From contig CAZOAA010000005.1 of the NCBI GenBank assembly GCA_964577715.1, positions 1 through 64,000 of the forward strand: a stretch of DNA of 64,000 bases, in the 5' to 3' direction. How positions within the stretch are numbered: position 1 is the stretch's first letter; each line of letters opens with the position of its first letter. Positions 33,276-42,455 of this stretch are shown here, piece after piece. The notes below the pieces were generated by a model. That model saw only the letters and a program-made list of their open reading frames with translations, was not told where the DNA came from and did no database searches. Made by a program: the position numbers and the translations under genes. The DNA comes from SUP05 sp964577715 (GTDB taxonomy: Bacteria > Pseudomonadota > Gammaproteobacteria > PS1 > Pseudothioglobaceae).

Positions 33276-34456
33276 GTGCGATATTCTGCGTTAATTTTTA
33301 CATAGTCATAAGAGAAGTCTGTGGTCCACACGCTCTCTTGCGTATCACCCTTGCCAATCTCAATGGTGATGACAATATCTTCTTTTGCCATCTCGATACT
33401 ACCTGCTGCTTCGGTGTAGTTTTCATCTGGCTCTCCGGCCTTGATAACACTTACACTATTCAAATAAATATTAATATCTTCAATACTTAAATCAGTAACA
33501 TTCGCACGACCAACTGCTGCCAGAATACGACCCCAATTAGCGTCTGAGGCAAATAGTGCGGTTTTAACGAGTGGTGAATGTGCTACGGTGTATGCCACTT
33601 CAAGGCAGTCATCATTCGTGTTGCCACCCTTAACACACACCTCAACAAACTTGGTTGCACCCTCGCCATCTTTAATAATTTGATGCGCCAAAGATTGCGT
33701 TATTTCATCAAGCGCATTTTGAAACTCATTCACACAGTCATGAACATCCACCCCGCTCGCGCCCGTTGCACTCAGCGTACAAGCATCGTTAGTAGAAGTA
33801 TCGCCATCCACCGTAATACGATTAAACGACTGATTAACCGAAACTGTTAGGCATTGTTGTAACTTAGCTTGGGTTGATTTAACATCGGTAAAAATAAAGC
33901 TAAGCATGGTCGCCATATCGGGGCGAATCATGCCTGATCCTTTAGCAATACCGCTAATCGTTACTGTTTTGCCATTTACTTCAAATTGAGCTGTGGCGGT
34001 TTTTTCAACTAGATCCGTAGTTAAAATCCCCTTGGCCACATCATCCATTGCATTATTTGAGAGTTTGACAATGGCTTTTGGGATGCCTTTATTAAACTTA
34101 TCAATATCCAGTTGCTGTCCGATTACACCGGTTGAAAACGGCAAAACCTGCTCAGTGTCAATACTTAACTCGCCTGCTAAACACGCACAAGTGTGTAGTG
34201 TATTTTCCATACCTTGTGCACCTGTACCTGCATTAGCATTACCGCTATTAATCAGCAATGCTTTAGGGTGGTGGTTAAGATGGTTTTTAGCAACCACTAC
34301 AGGCGCCGCACAGAAAATATTTTGGGTAAATACCGCGGCCGTTGTTGCACTGTCTGGCAAATAAATAATAGACAAATCTGGGGCGTCATTGTTCTTAATA
34401 TCAGCATTAATTGATGCTGATAATACGCCTTTTATATTTAATAACGATTGACTCAT
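33272..34456 (-). CDS. argJ: Bifunctional glutamate N-acetyltransferase/ornithine acetyltransferase ArgJ
   Basis: Recycles the acetyl group in arginine synthesis. The 394-residue precursor contains GIAKGSGMIRPDMATMLSF, where the threonine of ATML becomes the N-terminal nucleophile after self-cleavage. TTAAVFTQNIFCAAPV near the start, LLINSGNANAGTG and DGDTSTNDACTLSATG are conserved. It is translationally coupled to purU. Confidence 0.95.
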   Translation of the reverse strand: MSQSLLNIKGVLSASINADIKNNDAPDLSIIYLPDSATTAAVFTQNIFCAAPVVVAKNHLNHHPKALLINSGNANAGTGAQGMENTLHTCACLAGELSIDTEQVLPFSTGVIGQQLDIDKFNKGIPKAIVKLSNNAMDDVAKGILTTDLVEKTATAQFEVNGKTVTISGIAKGSGMIRPDMATMLSFIFTDVKSTQAKLQQCLTVSVNQSFNRITVDGDTSTNDACTLSATGASGVDVHDCVNEFQNALDEITQSLAHQIIKDGEGATKFVEVCVKGGNTNDDCLEVAYTVAHSPLVKTALFASDANWGRILAAVGRANVTDLSIEDINIYLNSVSVIKAGEPDENYTEAAGSIEMAKEDIVITIEIGKGDTQESVWTTDFSYDYVKINAEYRT

Positions 34457-34498
34457 TTCTAGTAATAAATCCTTAACAATTAAGGGTATTTTACTGAC

Positions 34499-36261
34499 TT
34501 AAGAAGTTTTTGAAGATTTTTTATCCAGATACTGAAAAACACCCATCAAAATCGCACCAAACAGCACCATAATCAACGCTGGTACAGCTGCGCGCTCAAA
34601 CAAACCTNNNNNNNNNNNNNNNNNNNNNNNNNNNNNNNNNNNNNNNNNNNNNNNNNNNNNNNNNNNNNNNNNNNNNNNNNNNNNNNNNNNNNNNNNNNNN
34701 NNNNNNNCGCACCAAACAGCACCATAATCAACGCTGGTACAGCTGCGCGCTCAAACAAACCTTCCGCACTGAGCTCGTACACTTGGATTGCCAACGTATC
34801 CCAACCAAAAGGTCGTAACAAGTAAGTAGCTGGTAATTCTTTCATAACATCCACCGCTACTAGCAATCCACCCGCTAGAATCCCTGGTGTCATCATCGGT
34901 AAATACACTTGCCAAACAAGTCGTAAACGCGTAGCACCTAGCAAGCGTGCGCTTTGGGTAAACACGGGTTTAATTTGCTGAGCACTCGCCTCAATCGAAC
35001 TATAAGCAATTGCCATAAATCGAGACACATAAGCAAATAGCAACAAAGCAATTGAGCCAAAAATAATATGATTAAAACTCTCTCCACCAAAATGAATATT
35101 GATAACTGATACTTGGTTAATACCATACAGCAAGCCTACTGCCATGACCGAACCTGGCAATGCATAACCGAGTGTCGCCATACGAATCACACTTTTTAGC
35201 CAAATACTGCCTTGCTTACAACGCCCTGGCAAAGCCAACACCGTTGCAATGGCGACAGTGATCAACGCTGCAGAAACTGTTAATATCGAAGTTGAAGCAA
35301 TCAAGTCAATATACTTTGCACTCCACTCCTCGCCAACCGATTCCCAACCCCAAATAACCAATTGCAACATTGGCATTGCAAATGAGAGCATAAATACACC
35401 AAATACAAATAAACTAATCAGCCATCCAACAGTGCCTGTTGCATGATAAGGTTTTTTATTAGACACATCAGCTGAATAATACTTAGCCTGGCCTCGTGCT
35501 TTTTTCTCAAAATAGATTAAGAAAAATGCTACCAAGACCAGTAAAGACGCCAACTGCGCTGCTACTTCAATCGAGCGGAAATCCCCCCAAGCGGAATAAA
35601 TAGCTGTCGTAAAAGTATCATAATTAAACAAGCCAACCACACCAAAATCTGCCAAGGTTTCCATCAGTGTCACCAACAAGCCTGCCGCAGCTGCTGGGCG
35701 AGCTAGTGGCAGTGATATTTTAAAAAATACTTTGAGTGGGCTGGCACCAAGTAACTTACCCGCTTCAATCATATTGATTTTTTGGCGTTTAAATGACGCA
35801 CGAGTCATCATATAAACATAAGGGTAAAACACCAATACAAAGGTCAGAATAATCGCCCATGATCCAGCGCGGATGTCAAAGCCTGGCAATCCGAGCACCT
35901 CACGCATCCACACTTGTGCGTAGCCCGAGTAATCAAACACGCCTAAATACACAAAGGCCAGCACATAAGCCGGAATAGCAAAAGGTAAAAACAGCGCCCA
36001 CTCCAACCATTTTCTGCCAGGGAATTCAACCATCACTACCAAGTAAGCCAGTATCGTACCGAGTAGCGTTACACCAATACCAACACCCACTAATAAAATA
36101 GCCGTAGAGCTAACCAAACTTGATAATAAGTTCTCAGCAAAATGCGCCCACAATTCGTGCTCAGGCAGTAGCCAAGATAACGCCACCACAAAAATTGGCA
36201 TTGCCACTAATAAGGCAAGAATACTGATCCAAATTTTTGATTTAAAGCAATCTTTTTCCAA
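34499..36261 (-). CDS. fbpB: Ferric iron ABC transporter permease, FbpB-type (contains an assembly gap)
   Basis: An inner-membrane permease with two copies of the binding-protein-dependent transport domain (EAGKLLGASPLKVFFKISLP near residue 165; QSARLLGATRLRLVWQVYLP near residue 435). A run of 100 N (34608-34707) interrupts the 3' end, but the 55 bases before it repeat exactly after it. Joining the copies restores a frame ending ...VFQYLDKKSSKTS with a TAA at 34499-34501. The literal translation, which stops at 34573, is an artefact. It is third in the fbpC-fbpA-fbpB group. Iron(III) specificity rests on the partner FbpA and the Fur boxes. Confidence 0.88.
34553..34607. repeat. 55-base exact duplicate flanking gap (left copy)
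   Basis: Identical to 34708-34762 across the 100-N gap. This is best explained as two contigs ending in the same 55-base overlap, joined with a fixed gap, not as a biological repeat. Confidence 0.9.
34608..34707. other. Assembly gap of 100 N
   Basis: Exactly 100 N, a placeholder length. Because identical 55-base sequences flank it, there is probably no missing sequence here. Confidence 0.98.
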
Positions 36262-36299
36262 GCTATTTCTCTATAGAAGTTTTCAGTATTTTAAAACAA

Positions 36300-36328
36300 C
36301 AAAACCCAAGACAAGCCTTGGGTTTTGC
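36300..36328 (-). terminator. Hairpin between fbpA and fbpB
   Basis: AAAACCCAAG and CTTGGGTTTT form a 10-bp stem with a 6-base loop, followed on the minus strand by a U-rich stretch. It likely limits fbpB relative to the more abundant binding protein, a common pattern in ABC uptake operons. Confidence 0.7.
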
Positions 36329-36347
36329 AATTATTATTCTTATTTTT

Positions 36348-37367
36348 TTAACGATAGCCTTTAATTTGCATTAGCTTAACCGCATCGGCTTGCAAAACAC
36401 CTGCTTGAGATAAATTCATTTTATCTTGCTCATAAACGCCCCAAGCTGCATCTAAATCTTTTGACTGAATTAAATGAGAAGCTGGATATTCTTTATTAAG
36501 TGCTACATATATCTCTTGTGCTTTTTTAGAAGATAAAAACTCCAAAAGCCTAATCGCACCTTTAACATTTGATGCATGTTTAGTAACACCAGCACCTGAA
36601 ATGTTAACATGAGTACCTGTGGTATTTTGATTAGCCCAAAATAGCTTTAAAGGCACATTAGGTGTTTTCTTTTGCAAGCGACCAAAATAATATGTATTTA
36701 CAATACCAACATCGCATTGTCCCGAAAGAATAGCGCTCATAATATGCGTATCTTTTGCATTCGGTGTTGCTGCTAAGTTCTCTACCCAGCCTGAAACGAT
36801 ATCACCAGCCTTGTCCTTGCCATGGTGATGAATAAGTGAAGCCACTAGCGACTTGGTGTAAATCTTTTTACTGGTTCTAAGGCATAAACGACCCGCCCAC
36901 TTGTCTGTCGCTAAGTCAGCGTAAGTAGATAACTCTTCTGGCTTTACCCGCTCAGTAGAGTGAATAATTGTTCTTGCACGCACTGACAACCCCGTCCATA
37001 ACCCACCAGGATCTCTTAAATGTGCGGGAATATTTTTATCTAAAATTGGCGTCTTTACACTTTGAAATAAACCTTGACTACCTGCATACCAAAGGTTACC
37101 TGCATCAACTGTCATATATATATCAGCTTTAGTATCTTCGTCTTCAAGCTTAATACGCTCAATTAATGCACCGCCTTTACCGGTTAAATATTCAACTTTA
37201 ATACCTGTGTCTTTAGTAAAAGCCTCAAATAATGGCTTAATTAAATGCTCCTTACGTGAGCTATACACAGTCACTGAATCATCACTCGCTGCTTGTACTG
37301 TAGTAATACTTGAAACCGCTAACATTGAAAATACGACGGCTGACGAAATTAATGTTTTAACATTCAT
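36348..37367 (-). CDS. fbpA: Ferric iron ABC transporter substrate-binding protein
   Basis: A 339-residue periplasmic protein with a signal peptide (MNVKTLISSAVVFSMLAVSS, cleavage likely after VQA at about 26). VTVYSSRKEHLIKPLFEAF starts the binding fold, and NTYYFGRL carries the paired tyrosines that bind Fe(III) in FbpA/FutA proteins. A strong Fur box lies upstream at 37408-37424. It is between fbpC and fbpB. Confidence 0.92.
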   Translation of the reverse strand: MNVKTLISSAVVFSMLAVSSITTVQAASDDSVTVYSSRKEHLIKPLFEAFTKDTGIKVEYLTGKGGALIERIKLEDEDTKADIYMTVDAGNLWYAGSQGLFQSVKTPILDKNIPAHLRDPGGLWTGLSVRARTIIHSTERVKPEELSTYADLATDKWAGRLCLRTSKKIYTKSLVASLIHHHGKDKAGDIVSGWVENLAATPNAKDTHIMSAILSGQCDVGIVNTYYFGRLQKKTPNVPLKLFWANQNTTGTHVNISGAGVTKHASNVKGAIRLLEFLSSKKAQEIYVALNKEYPASHLIQSKDLDAAWGVYEQDKMNLSQAGVLQADAVKLMQIKGYR

Positions 37368-37407
37368 TCTTTTTTTCTCCTTTAATGTTTTATTTTAATA
37401 ACTTAAT

Positions 37408-37424
37408 TGATAATGATTATCAAT
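37408..37424 (-). promoter_or_regulatory. Fur box upstream of fbpA
   Basis: TTGATAATGATTATCAA is a perfect 8-1-8 dyad matching the core of GATAATGATAATCATTATC. Overlapping similar sequence continues to about 37440, suggesting adjacent Fur dimers. Confidence 0.8.
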
Positions 37425-37442
37425 TGCAAATGATACTCGTTA

Positions 37443-38093
37443 TTATTTAATTGTCAACTTTTTATTTTGAATAATGCCCACTTTATCAGCAAGGGTATTT
37501 GCCTCGGTCTCGTCATGTGTTACCAAGATAGAAGTTACTTGTGCTTTTTTAAGAATTGAGCGAACTTGCGTTACTAATTGATTTCTATGATTTTTATCCA
37601 AACTTGAAAATGGCTCATCCAATAATAATAACTTAGGATTTGGCGCTAAAGCTCGTGCTAAAGCAACACGCTGCTGTTCTCCACCTGAAAGTTGATGAGG
37701 GTATTTTTTTTCGATACCTTCTAAACCAATCAAAGACAGTAACTCTTTAACTCTATTTTTCGCATCTTTTTTAGATTGTCCACTAATGCCAAAAGTAATA
37801 TTTTTTTCAACTGTCATGTGGGGAAATAAAGCATAGTCTTGAAACACCATGCCAACTTCTCTTGATTCTGGGGTGGTTTGATGTTTACCATTCGCAGATA
37901 ACTGATGGCCATCTAATTCAACTCCGCCCCTAGTCGCATTATCAAGGCCTGCAATAAAACGAAGTGCAGAAGATTTACCACTGCCACTATCACCTAATAA
38001 AGCAAAGATATCGCCCTGATCAAGATCTAAATTAAAGCCGTTTAAAACTTCATTATTTTGATAAGTGACTGATAAATCGTTAACTACTAACAT
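37443..38093 (-). CDS. fbpC: Iron ABC transporter ATP-binding protein, short form
   Basis: The ATPase of the iron uptake system. GDSGSGKS (Walker A, residues about 35-42), LSGGEQQRVALARAL (signature), LLLLDEPFSSLD (Walker B) and THDETEAN (switch histidine) are intact. At 216 residues it ends soon after the ATPase core and lacks the C-terminal regulatory domain of about 120 residues found in standard FbpC. It has its own upstream Fur box and is followed by fbpA. Confidence 0.88.
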   Translation of the reverse strand: MLVVNDLSVTYQNNEVLNGFNLDLDQGDIFALLGDSGSGKSSALRFIAGLDNATRGGVELDGHQLSANGKHQTTPESREVGMVFQDYALFPHMTVEKNITFGISGQSKKDAKNRVKELLSLIGLEGIEKKYPHQLSGGEQQRVALARALAPNPKLLLLDEPFSSLDKNHRNQLVTQVRSILKKAQVTSILVTHDETEANTLADKVGIIQNKKLTIK

Positions 38094-38111
38094 CGAATAA
38101 TGTAAATACTA

Positions 38112-38128
38112 ATAAGAATGATTATCAG
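38112..38128 (-). promoter_or_regulatory. Fur box upstream of fbpC
   Basis: On the minus strand CTGATAATCATTCTTAT resembles the Fur consensus half-sites. It lies about 20-35 bases before the fbpC start, where bound Fur would block RNA polymerase. Confidence 0.65.
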
Positions 38129-38193
38129 TATTATATAAGAAATCAATCAAAAAGTATTAGCATTATAAAAAATACCTTTAAACTTAATATTAA

Positions 38194-40377
38194 TTACTCA
38201 CAATGTCTGCAACTAGAAATAGTGGCAATAGGAATAGAAGTTTTAGAGGTTTTTCGACCATAATGCATCAGCATATAAATTGAACTACCAAGCAACACCA
38301 CACTAAATACTAACCAAAATATTGAGCTAGTTGGATGCTGCGAGAAAGTAGCCGCTTGATAAAACATTACCGCAACCACATAAGCCAATCCAGTTGACCA
38401 TAGTGCGCCAATCGTTGCCCAGCCTCTACCCACTTCACGTACCATTGCACCAAGTGCAGCTACACACGGGAAATACAATAAAATAAATAGTAAATAAGCA
38501 AAGGCACCAACTTTGCCATCAAAACGCGACACCATTACACCAAAGGTGTCGGTTGATACCTCTTGTGAGGCCGCTGCTAAATCTTGAGAATACGTATCAT
38601 CTAATACACTTAAACCCAGCGGATCTGCAATGTTATCAAGCGCATCACTCAAATTAACCGGCACCGTTGCCAAAGCCTCGCTCAAACCACCTAATAAATC
38701 ATATTCAGCTTCTTGCTCGGAGGCACCAGCTTGCTCTGCAGTCATATTTGAATACAACGAATCAAGTGTACCCACTACGACTTCCTTAGCCAAAATTCCG
38801 GTAACAATACCCACTGTCGCTGGCCAGTTGTCTTCATGAATGCCCATTGGCTCAAATGCAGGTGTTACTGTTTGTGCCAAAGCACTTAACGCAGAATTTT
38901 CAGAATCTTGATTACCAAAAGTTCCGTCCATACCCACACTGTTAACTACATTGATTAATGTAACCACAACAACAATAATCTTTCCTGCACCTACTACAAA
39001 ACCTTTTAGTTTATTCCAAGTATTAATACCCAAGTTTCTTAAAGATGGCAATTGATAACCTGGCAATTCCATCAAGAAATCACTGGTTTCGTCTTCTTTA
39101 AAAACGCGCTTTAAAATTAAACCAGTAAAAATAGCGAAAATAACACCGATTAAATACAGTGCAAAGACAATGTTTTGCCCACCTACTGGGAAAAATGCTG
39201 CTGCAAATAATGCATATACAGCTAGTCTTGCGCCACATGACATAAACGGCGACATCATCACTGTGGTTACCCTTTCTCTATGCGTGTCTAGTGTACGTGC
39301 CGCCATAATACCGGGAACATTACAACCAAAGCCAACAATAAGTGGAATAAATGCTTTGCCAGATAAGCCAATGCGACGCATAAATTTATCCATTACAAAA
39401 GCCGCTCTAGCCATATAACCCACTTCTTCTAATAGGGTTAAGAACAAATACAGTGATGCAATAATAGGAATGAAAGTGGCCACTACTTGAATGCCACCAC
39501 CAACACCATCAGCAATAATCACCTGTATAAATTCAGGTGCTTCAATACTAATTAAAACCTCTCTCATGCCGTCTACAAAAATAACACCGGCAGCCATATC
39601 AAAGAAATCAATCAGCGCACCACCAAAATTAATACTGAATAAAAATAATAGATAAATCACCATTAAGAAAATTGGCACGCCCGTCCAAGAACCCAACACC
39701 CAATGGTCCACACCATCAGATAGGGTTTTCTTAAAACTTGTTGCGTGAGTAATAGCAGCATCTGCAATTTTACTAGCTGTGTTAAATCTAGCTTCTGCCT
39801 CTAACAGTTCAACTGCCTTACTATCATCTTCTAATTGCTTGATTTGCGCTTGTGGATACTCAACTTTGAAATCTTCTAGTGGTTGATATTGACTAGCTGC
39901 ATCTGCAAAAATAGACAAATCTAATGACTCTTTTAAAGAAATAGGAATCACTTCACAACCGAAAGATTGTTTAATTAACTCAACATCAATTTCTATGCCA
40001 CGCTTAGCAACCACATCCATCATATTAAGCAGTACAACTATATTAACACCCAGCTCTCTTAGCTGGGTTGTTAAGTACAAGCCTCTTTCCAATGTTGAGG
40101 CATCAACAATATTAAAATATAAATGATCAGGGTTGTTCAATGCAAATTCTCTTGCGATCTGCTCGTCTAATGAAGAATTTTTATCATCAATAGAATAAAC
40201 ACCCGGCAAATCAATCACCAAAAATTTCTGATTGTTAAAATTAAATTCACCCTCTTTACGCTCAACTGTCACACCCGGCCAATTGCCTGTACGCTGTTTT
40301 GCACCCGTTAGTAAATTAAAAAGGCTGGTTTTTCCAGCATTAGGATTACCAACTAAGGCGATTTTTTCAAAATTCAT
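38194..40377 (-). CDS. feoB: Ferrous iron transporter FeoB
   Basis: A 727-residue inner-membrane Fe(II) transporter. Residues about 1-165 are the G domain: GNPNAGKTSLF (G1), DLPGVYSI (G3) and NMMDV (G4). The membrane half has the two gate motifs, including GFGCNVPGIMAARTLD, and KEVVVGTLDSLY. The C-terminus ends in SSCRHCE, two cysteines and a histidine that might bind metal. It overlaps feoA by four bases. Fe(II) uptake suits a low-oxygen habitat. Confidence 0.95.
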   Translation of the reverse strand: MNFEKIALVGNPNAGKTSLFNLLTGAKQRTGNWPGVTVERKEGEFNFNNQKFLVIDLPGVYSIDDKNSSLDEQIAREFALNNPDHLYFNIVDASTLERGLYLTTQLRELGVNIVVLLNMMDVVAKRGIEIDVELIKQSFGCEVIPISLKESLDLSIFADAASQYQPLEDFKVEYPQAQIKQLEDDSKAVELLEAEARFNTASKIADAAITHATSFKKTLSDGVDHWVLGSWTGVPIFLMVIYLLFLFSINFGGALIDFFDMAAGVIFVDGMREVLISIEAPEFIQVIIADGVGGGIQVVATFIPIIASLYLFLTLLEEVGYMARAAFVMDKFMRRIGLSGKAFIPLIVGFGCNVPGIMAARTLDTHRERVTTVMMSPFMSCGARLAVYALFAAAFFPVGGQNIVFALYLIGVIFAIFTGLILKRVFKEDETSDFLMELPGYQLPSLRNLGINTWNKLKGFVVGAGKIIVVVVTLINVVNSVGMDGTFGNQDSENSALSALAQTVTPAFEPMGIHEDNWPATVGIVTGILAKEVVVGTLDSLYSNMTAEQAGASEQEAEYDLLGGLSEALATVPVNLSDALDNIADPLGLSVLDDTYSQDLAAASQEVSTDTFGVMVSRFDGKVGAFAYLLFILLYFPCVAALGAMVREVGRGWATIGALWSTGLAYVVAVMFYQAATFSQHPTSSIFWLVFSVVLLGSSIYMLMHYGRKTSKTSIPIATISSCRHCE

Positions 40378-40595
40378 AACTCACGCACCTCAATTAAATT
40401 AGCCACGGTTCTGCCAATACTCACTCTGGCATTTCCTAGAGCCACAACCATATCACCACCGCGGTTTCTAAGAATAGAAACCTTAGTGCCTGCATTAATG
40501 CCTAGGCCTAATAATTTAATTTTTTTCTCATGCGTTGTATTGATTTGCTCAATCACAACTTTTTGACCTATTTTAAGCAAGGATAATATCGACAT
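40374..40595 (-). CDS. feoA: Ferrous iron transport accessory protein FeoA
   Basis: A 73-residue SH3-like protein (VVIEQINTTHEKKIKLLGLG, then INAGTKVSILRNRGGDMVVAL, ending IEVREL). It assists FeoB and overlaps its start by ATGA. A 21-codon ORF lies eight bases upstream and a Fur box lies further up. Confidence 0.93.
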   Translation of the reverse strand: MSILSLLKIGQKVVIEQINTTHEKKIKLLGLGINAGTKVSILRNRGGDMVVALGNARVSIGRTVANLIEVREL

Positions 40596-40603
40596 AATAA
40601 GTA

Positions 40604-40669
40604 CTATTTTAAATTAGCAACAAACTGTTGCACTTGCTGAGGTGTTAATTTGATATAAGTTTTTTTCAT
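40604..40669 (-). CDS. Candidate 21-codon ORF upstream of feoA
   Basis: ATG at 40667-40669 opens a frame beginning MKKTYIKLTPQQVQQF and ending LK-stop at 40604, eight bases before the feoA start. GAGAAA sits before the ATG as a possible ribosome-binding site, while feoA itself has none that I can see, so translation of the small ORF could couple to feoA. The amphipathic Gln-rich peptide matches no family I know. Confidence 0.4.
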   Translation of the reverse strand: MKKTYIKLTPQQVQQFVANLK

Positions 40670-40997
40670 ATTTTTCTCGACTGATTTAATTTTTATGCAA
40701 ATGATACTCATTATCATTTACAATGTCAACCAATAAGTTAAAAATATATACAAAAATAACCTTATATTGAAAATTTCCGAAATTTTTAAACTGTTGTCAA
40801 TAATTGCACTAAAACAAGGATAAATACAGTAAAAACAACGTGTTTAAGGCGTTAAAACACGTTATTTAATAAAAATTTTAGATAAAAAAATCTAGATTTG
40901 TAAAATTTCTGAATTTTTCCATCTAATTGATTGTGCGCATATCCTCACTAAGATGTCATAAAATGATTAAAAATAAGCTGTTAATATATATCCCATA
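40670..40997. other. Divergent intergenic region between feoA and the cation efflux gene
   Basis: 328 bases, strongly AT-rich. It holds the Fur box at 40699-40719 and a hairpin (AACGTGTTT at 40837-40845 with AAACACGTT at 40855-40863, no U tract). I see nothing else definite. Confidence 0.5.
40699..40719 (-). promoter_or_regulatory. Fur box upstream of feoAB
   Basis: AAATGATACTCATTATCATT and its continuation closely match the Fur consensus (alternating GATAAT/ATTATC half-sites). It lies just upstream of the small ORF and feoA. Confidence 0.8.
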
Positions 40998-42131
40998 ATG
41001 CATAAAGACAACCGAACAAAAGCTAGTCAAAAGGTCACCATCATTGGTGCTATTGTTGACTTCCTATTGGCTATTTTTAAAGTCGTTATTGGTGTGATTG
41101 GAAACTCCGGCGCACTGATTGCAGATGGTATTCACTCATTCTCTGATCTTTTATCTGATGGTGTAGTTTGGTATGCAGCTAAACATTCTGCTGAAGAGGC
41201 AGATGATGAGCACCCTTATGGCCATGAACGGTTCGAGACTGTTGCAACCTTAGGCCTAGCAATTATATTAGCCATTATTGGTACAGGTATTATCTTTGAT
41301 GCATTTGATCGTTTAAGTAGCCCTAGTGAGCTTTCACATAGCACCCTACTTTTAAGTATTGCTGCATTGTCTATTTTCTCTAAAGAAGCCTTGTATTGGT
41401 ACACACTTAAAGTTGCCAATACTTATAAGTCAGAAATGCTTAAGGCTAATGCTTGGCATCACCGGTCGGATGCATTGTCTTCAATCGTGGTGTTTATTGG
41501 TATTTTAGGAAGCTTAAATGGTTATTTATATTTAGACGGTGCAGCCGCTGTTATCGTTGGCTTGATGGTGATTTATATTGCTTGGGAATTAGGACTTGGA
41601 GCTACCAAAGAATTGGTCGACACTTCGATCGATGCAGAACACATTGAAAAGCTGCGTAATTCACTCGGACAGATTAGTGGCGTGAATAACGTACATTCAC
41701 TACGAACTCGTAAAATTGGCCATACAATTTCATGTGATGTGCATGTTCAGGTCGATCCGTTTTTAAGTGTGAGTGAGGGGCATATTATTAGTGTGAGTGT
41801 TGAGCGTGTGGCTAAAGAATGCTTGGAAGATTTGAACGATGTAACTGTACACATTGACCCTGAAGATGATGAGACTGTCCTGCCTTATGAGGATTTACCC
41901 GAACGTGCAGAGGCACTTGGGATTTTAAATAAAGCGTTGTTTAACAACAAATGCGATGGTGAGATTAAGCGCATTCAATTGCACTACCTCGACGGTAAGA
42001 TTCATGTGGATTTTTTCTTGCCATTGTCATGCATCACTTCAGACAAAAGCCATGATGAAATCTTAACCAAACTTACCGAAGTGGTTAAGAAATTACCTGA
42101 GTTTGGTGATATTAAGGTTTATTTCGGCTAA
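40998..42131 (+). CDS. Cation diffusion facilitator efflux protein (FieF/MamB-like)
   Basis: A 377-residue CDF transporter with six helices in the first 200 residues. DGIHSFSDLLSDG and HPYGHERFE are the conserved metal-binding and proton-exchange motifs; AWHHRSDALSS matches the second site. The C-terminal domain (VHVQVDPFLSVSEGH, TVHIDPEDD) is the usual cytoplasmic metal sensor, here extended by about 80 residues. Iron or zinc export is likely; proximity to Fur-controlled feoAB favours iron, but this is not certain. Confidence 0.9.
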   Translation: MHKDNRTKASQKVTIIGAIVDFLLAIFKVVIGVIGNSGALIADGIHSFSDLLSDGVVWYAAKHSAEEADDEHPYGHERFETVATLGLAIILAIIGTGIIFDAFDRLSSPSELSHSTLLLSIAALSIFSKEALYWYTLKVANTYKSEMLKANAWHHRSDALSSIVVFIGILGSLNGYLYLDGAAAVIVGLMVIYIAWELGLGATKELVDTSIDAEHIEKLRNSLGQISGVNNVHSLRTRKIGHTISCDVHVQVDPFLSVSEGHIISVSVERVAKECLEDLNDVTVHIDPEDDETVLPYEDLPERAEALGILNKALFNNKCDGEIKRIQLHYLDGKIHVDFFLPLSCITSDKSHDEILTKLTEVVKKLPEFGDIKVYFG

Positions 42132-42149
42132 CAACTTAACCGTATTTTT

Positions 42150-42186
42150 TTGACAAAAATTGACAATATGTGCTAATATATGTCAA
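42150..42186 (+). promoter_or_regulatory. Promoter and operator of the ParDE-like pair
   Basis: TTGACA (42150-42155) and TAATAT (42174-42179, with extended TGC) are spaced 18 bases. TTGACA at 42160-42165 and TGTCAA at 42181-42186 make an inverted repeat straddling the -10 box, a natural site for autorepression by the antitoxin. Confidence 0.6.
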
Positions 42187-42212
42187 CAACTATAATGCAA
42201 TTAGAGGGCAAT

Positions 42213-42455
42213 ATGGCAACAATGAATGTGTCTTTACCGAGTGAAATGAAGGGCTGGGTTGAGCATCAGGCTCAAAATTCTGGCAGGTACACCAATACAA
42301 GTGATTATGTTCGGGACCTGATTAGAAAAGATCAAGATCAGATTGAAAAAATTGAGAAAATGCAATCTATGGTTACGGAGGGATTGAATAGTGGTATCAG
42401 CTCATACTCTATGGACGACATAGCAAGAATTGCACACGATAAACTCGATCAATAA
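42213..42455 (+). CDS. parD: ParD-type antitoxin
   Basis: An 80-residue protein starting MATMNVSLPSEMKGWVEHQA, with NTSDYVRDLIRKD, the ribbon-helix-helix region of ParD. The C-terminal half binds the toxin. The start at 42213 follows GAGGG by a good distance and gives the family length; the ATG at 42180 lies inside the promoter region. The toxin gene begins at the very next base after its stop. Confidence 0.88.
   Translation: MATMNVSLPSEMKGWVEHQAQNSGRYTNTSDYVRDLIRKDQDQIEKIEKMQSMVTEGLNSGISSYSMDDIARIAHDKLDQ

Noticed and set aside
34573..34762. FbpB stop at 34573 and a biological direct repeat of 55 bases
   Set aside because: The exact duplicate flanking 100 N is explained by unmerged contig ends; the true frame continues to 34499.
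40837..40863. 9-bp hairpin upstream of the cation efflux gene as a terminator
   Set aside because: No U tract follows on either strand and no gene ends there.
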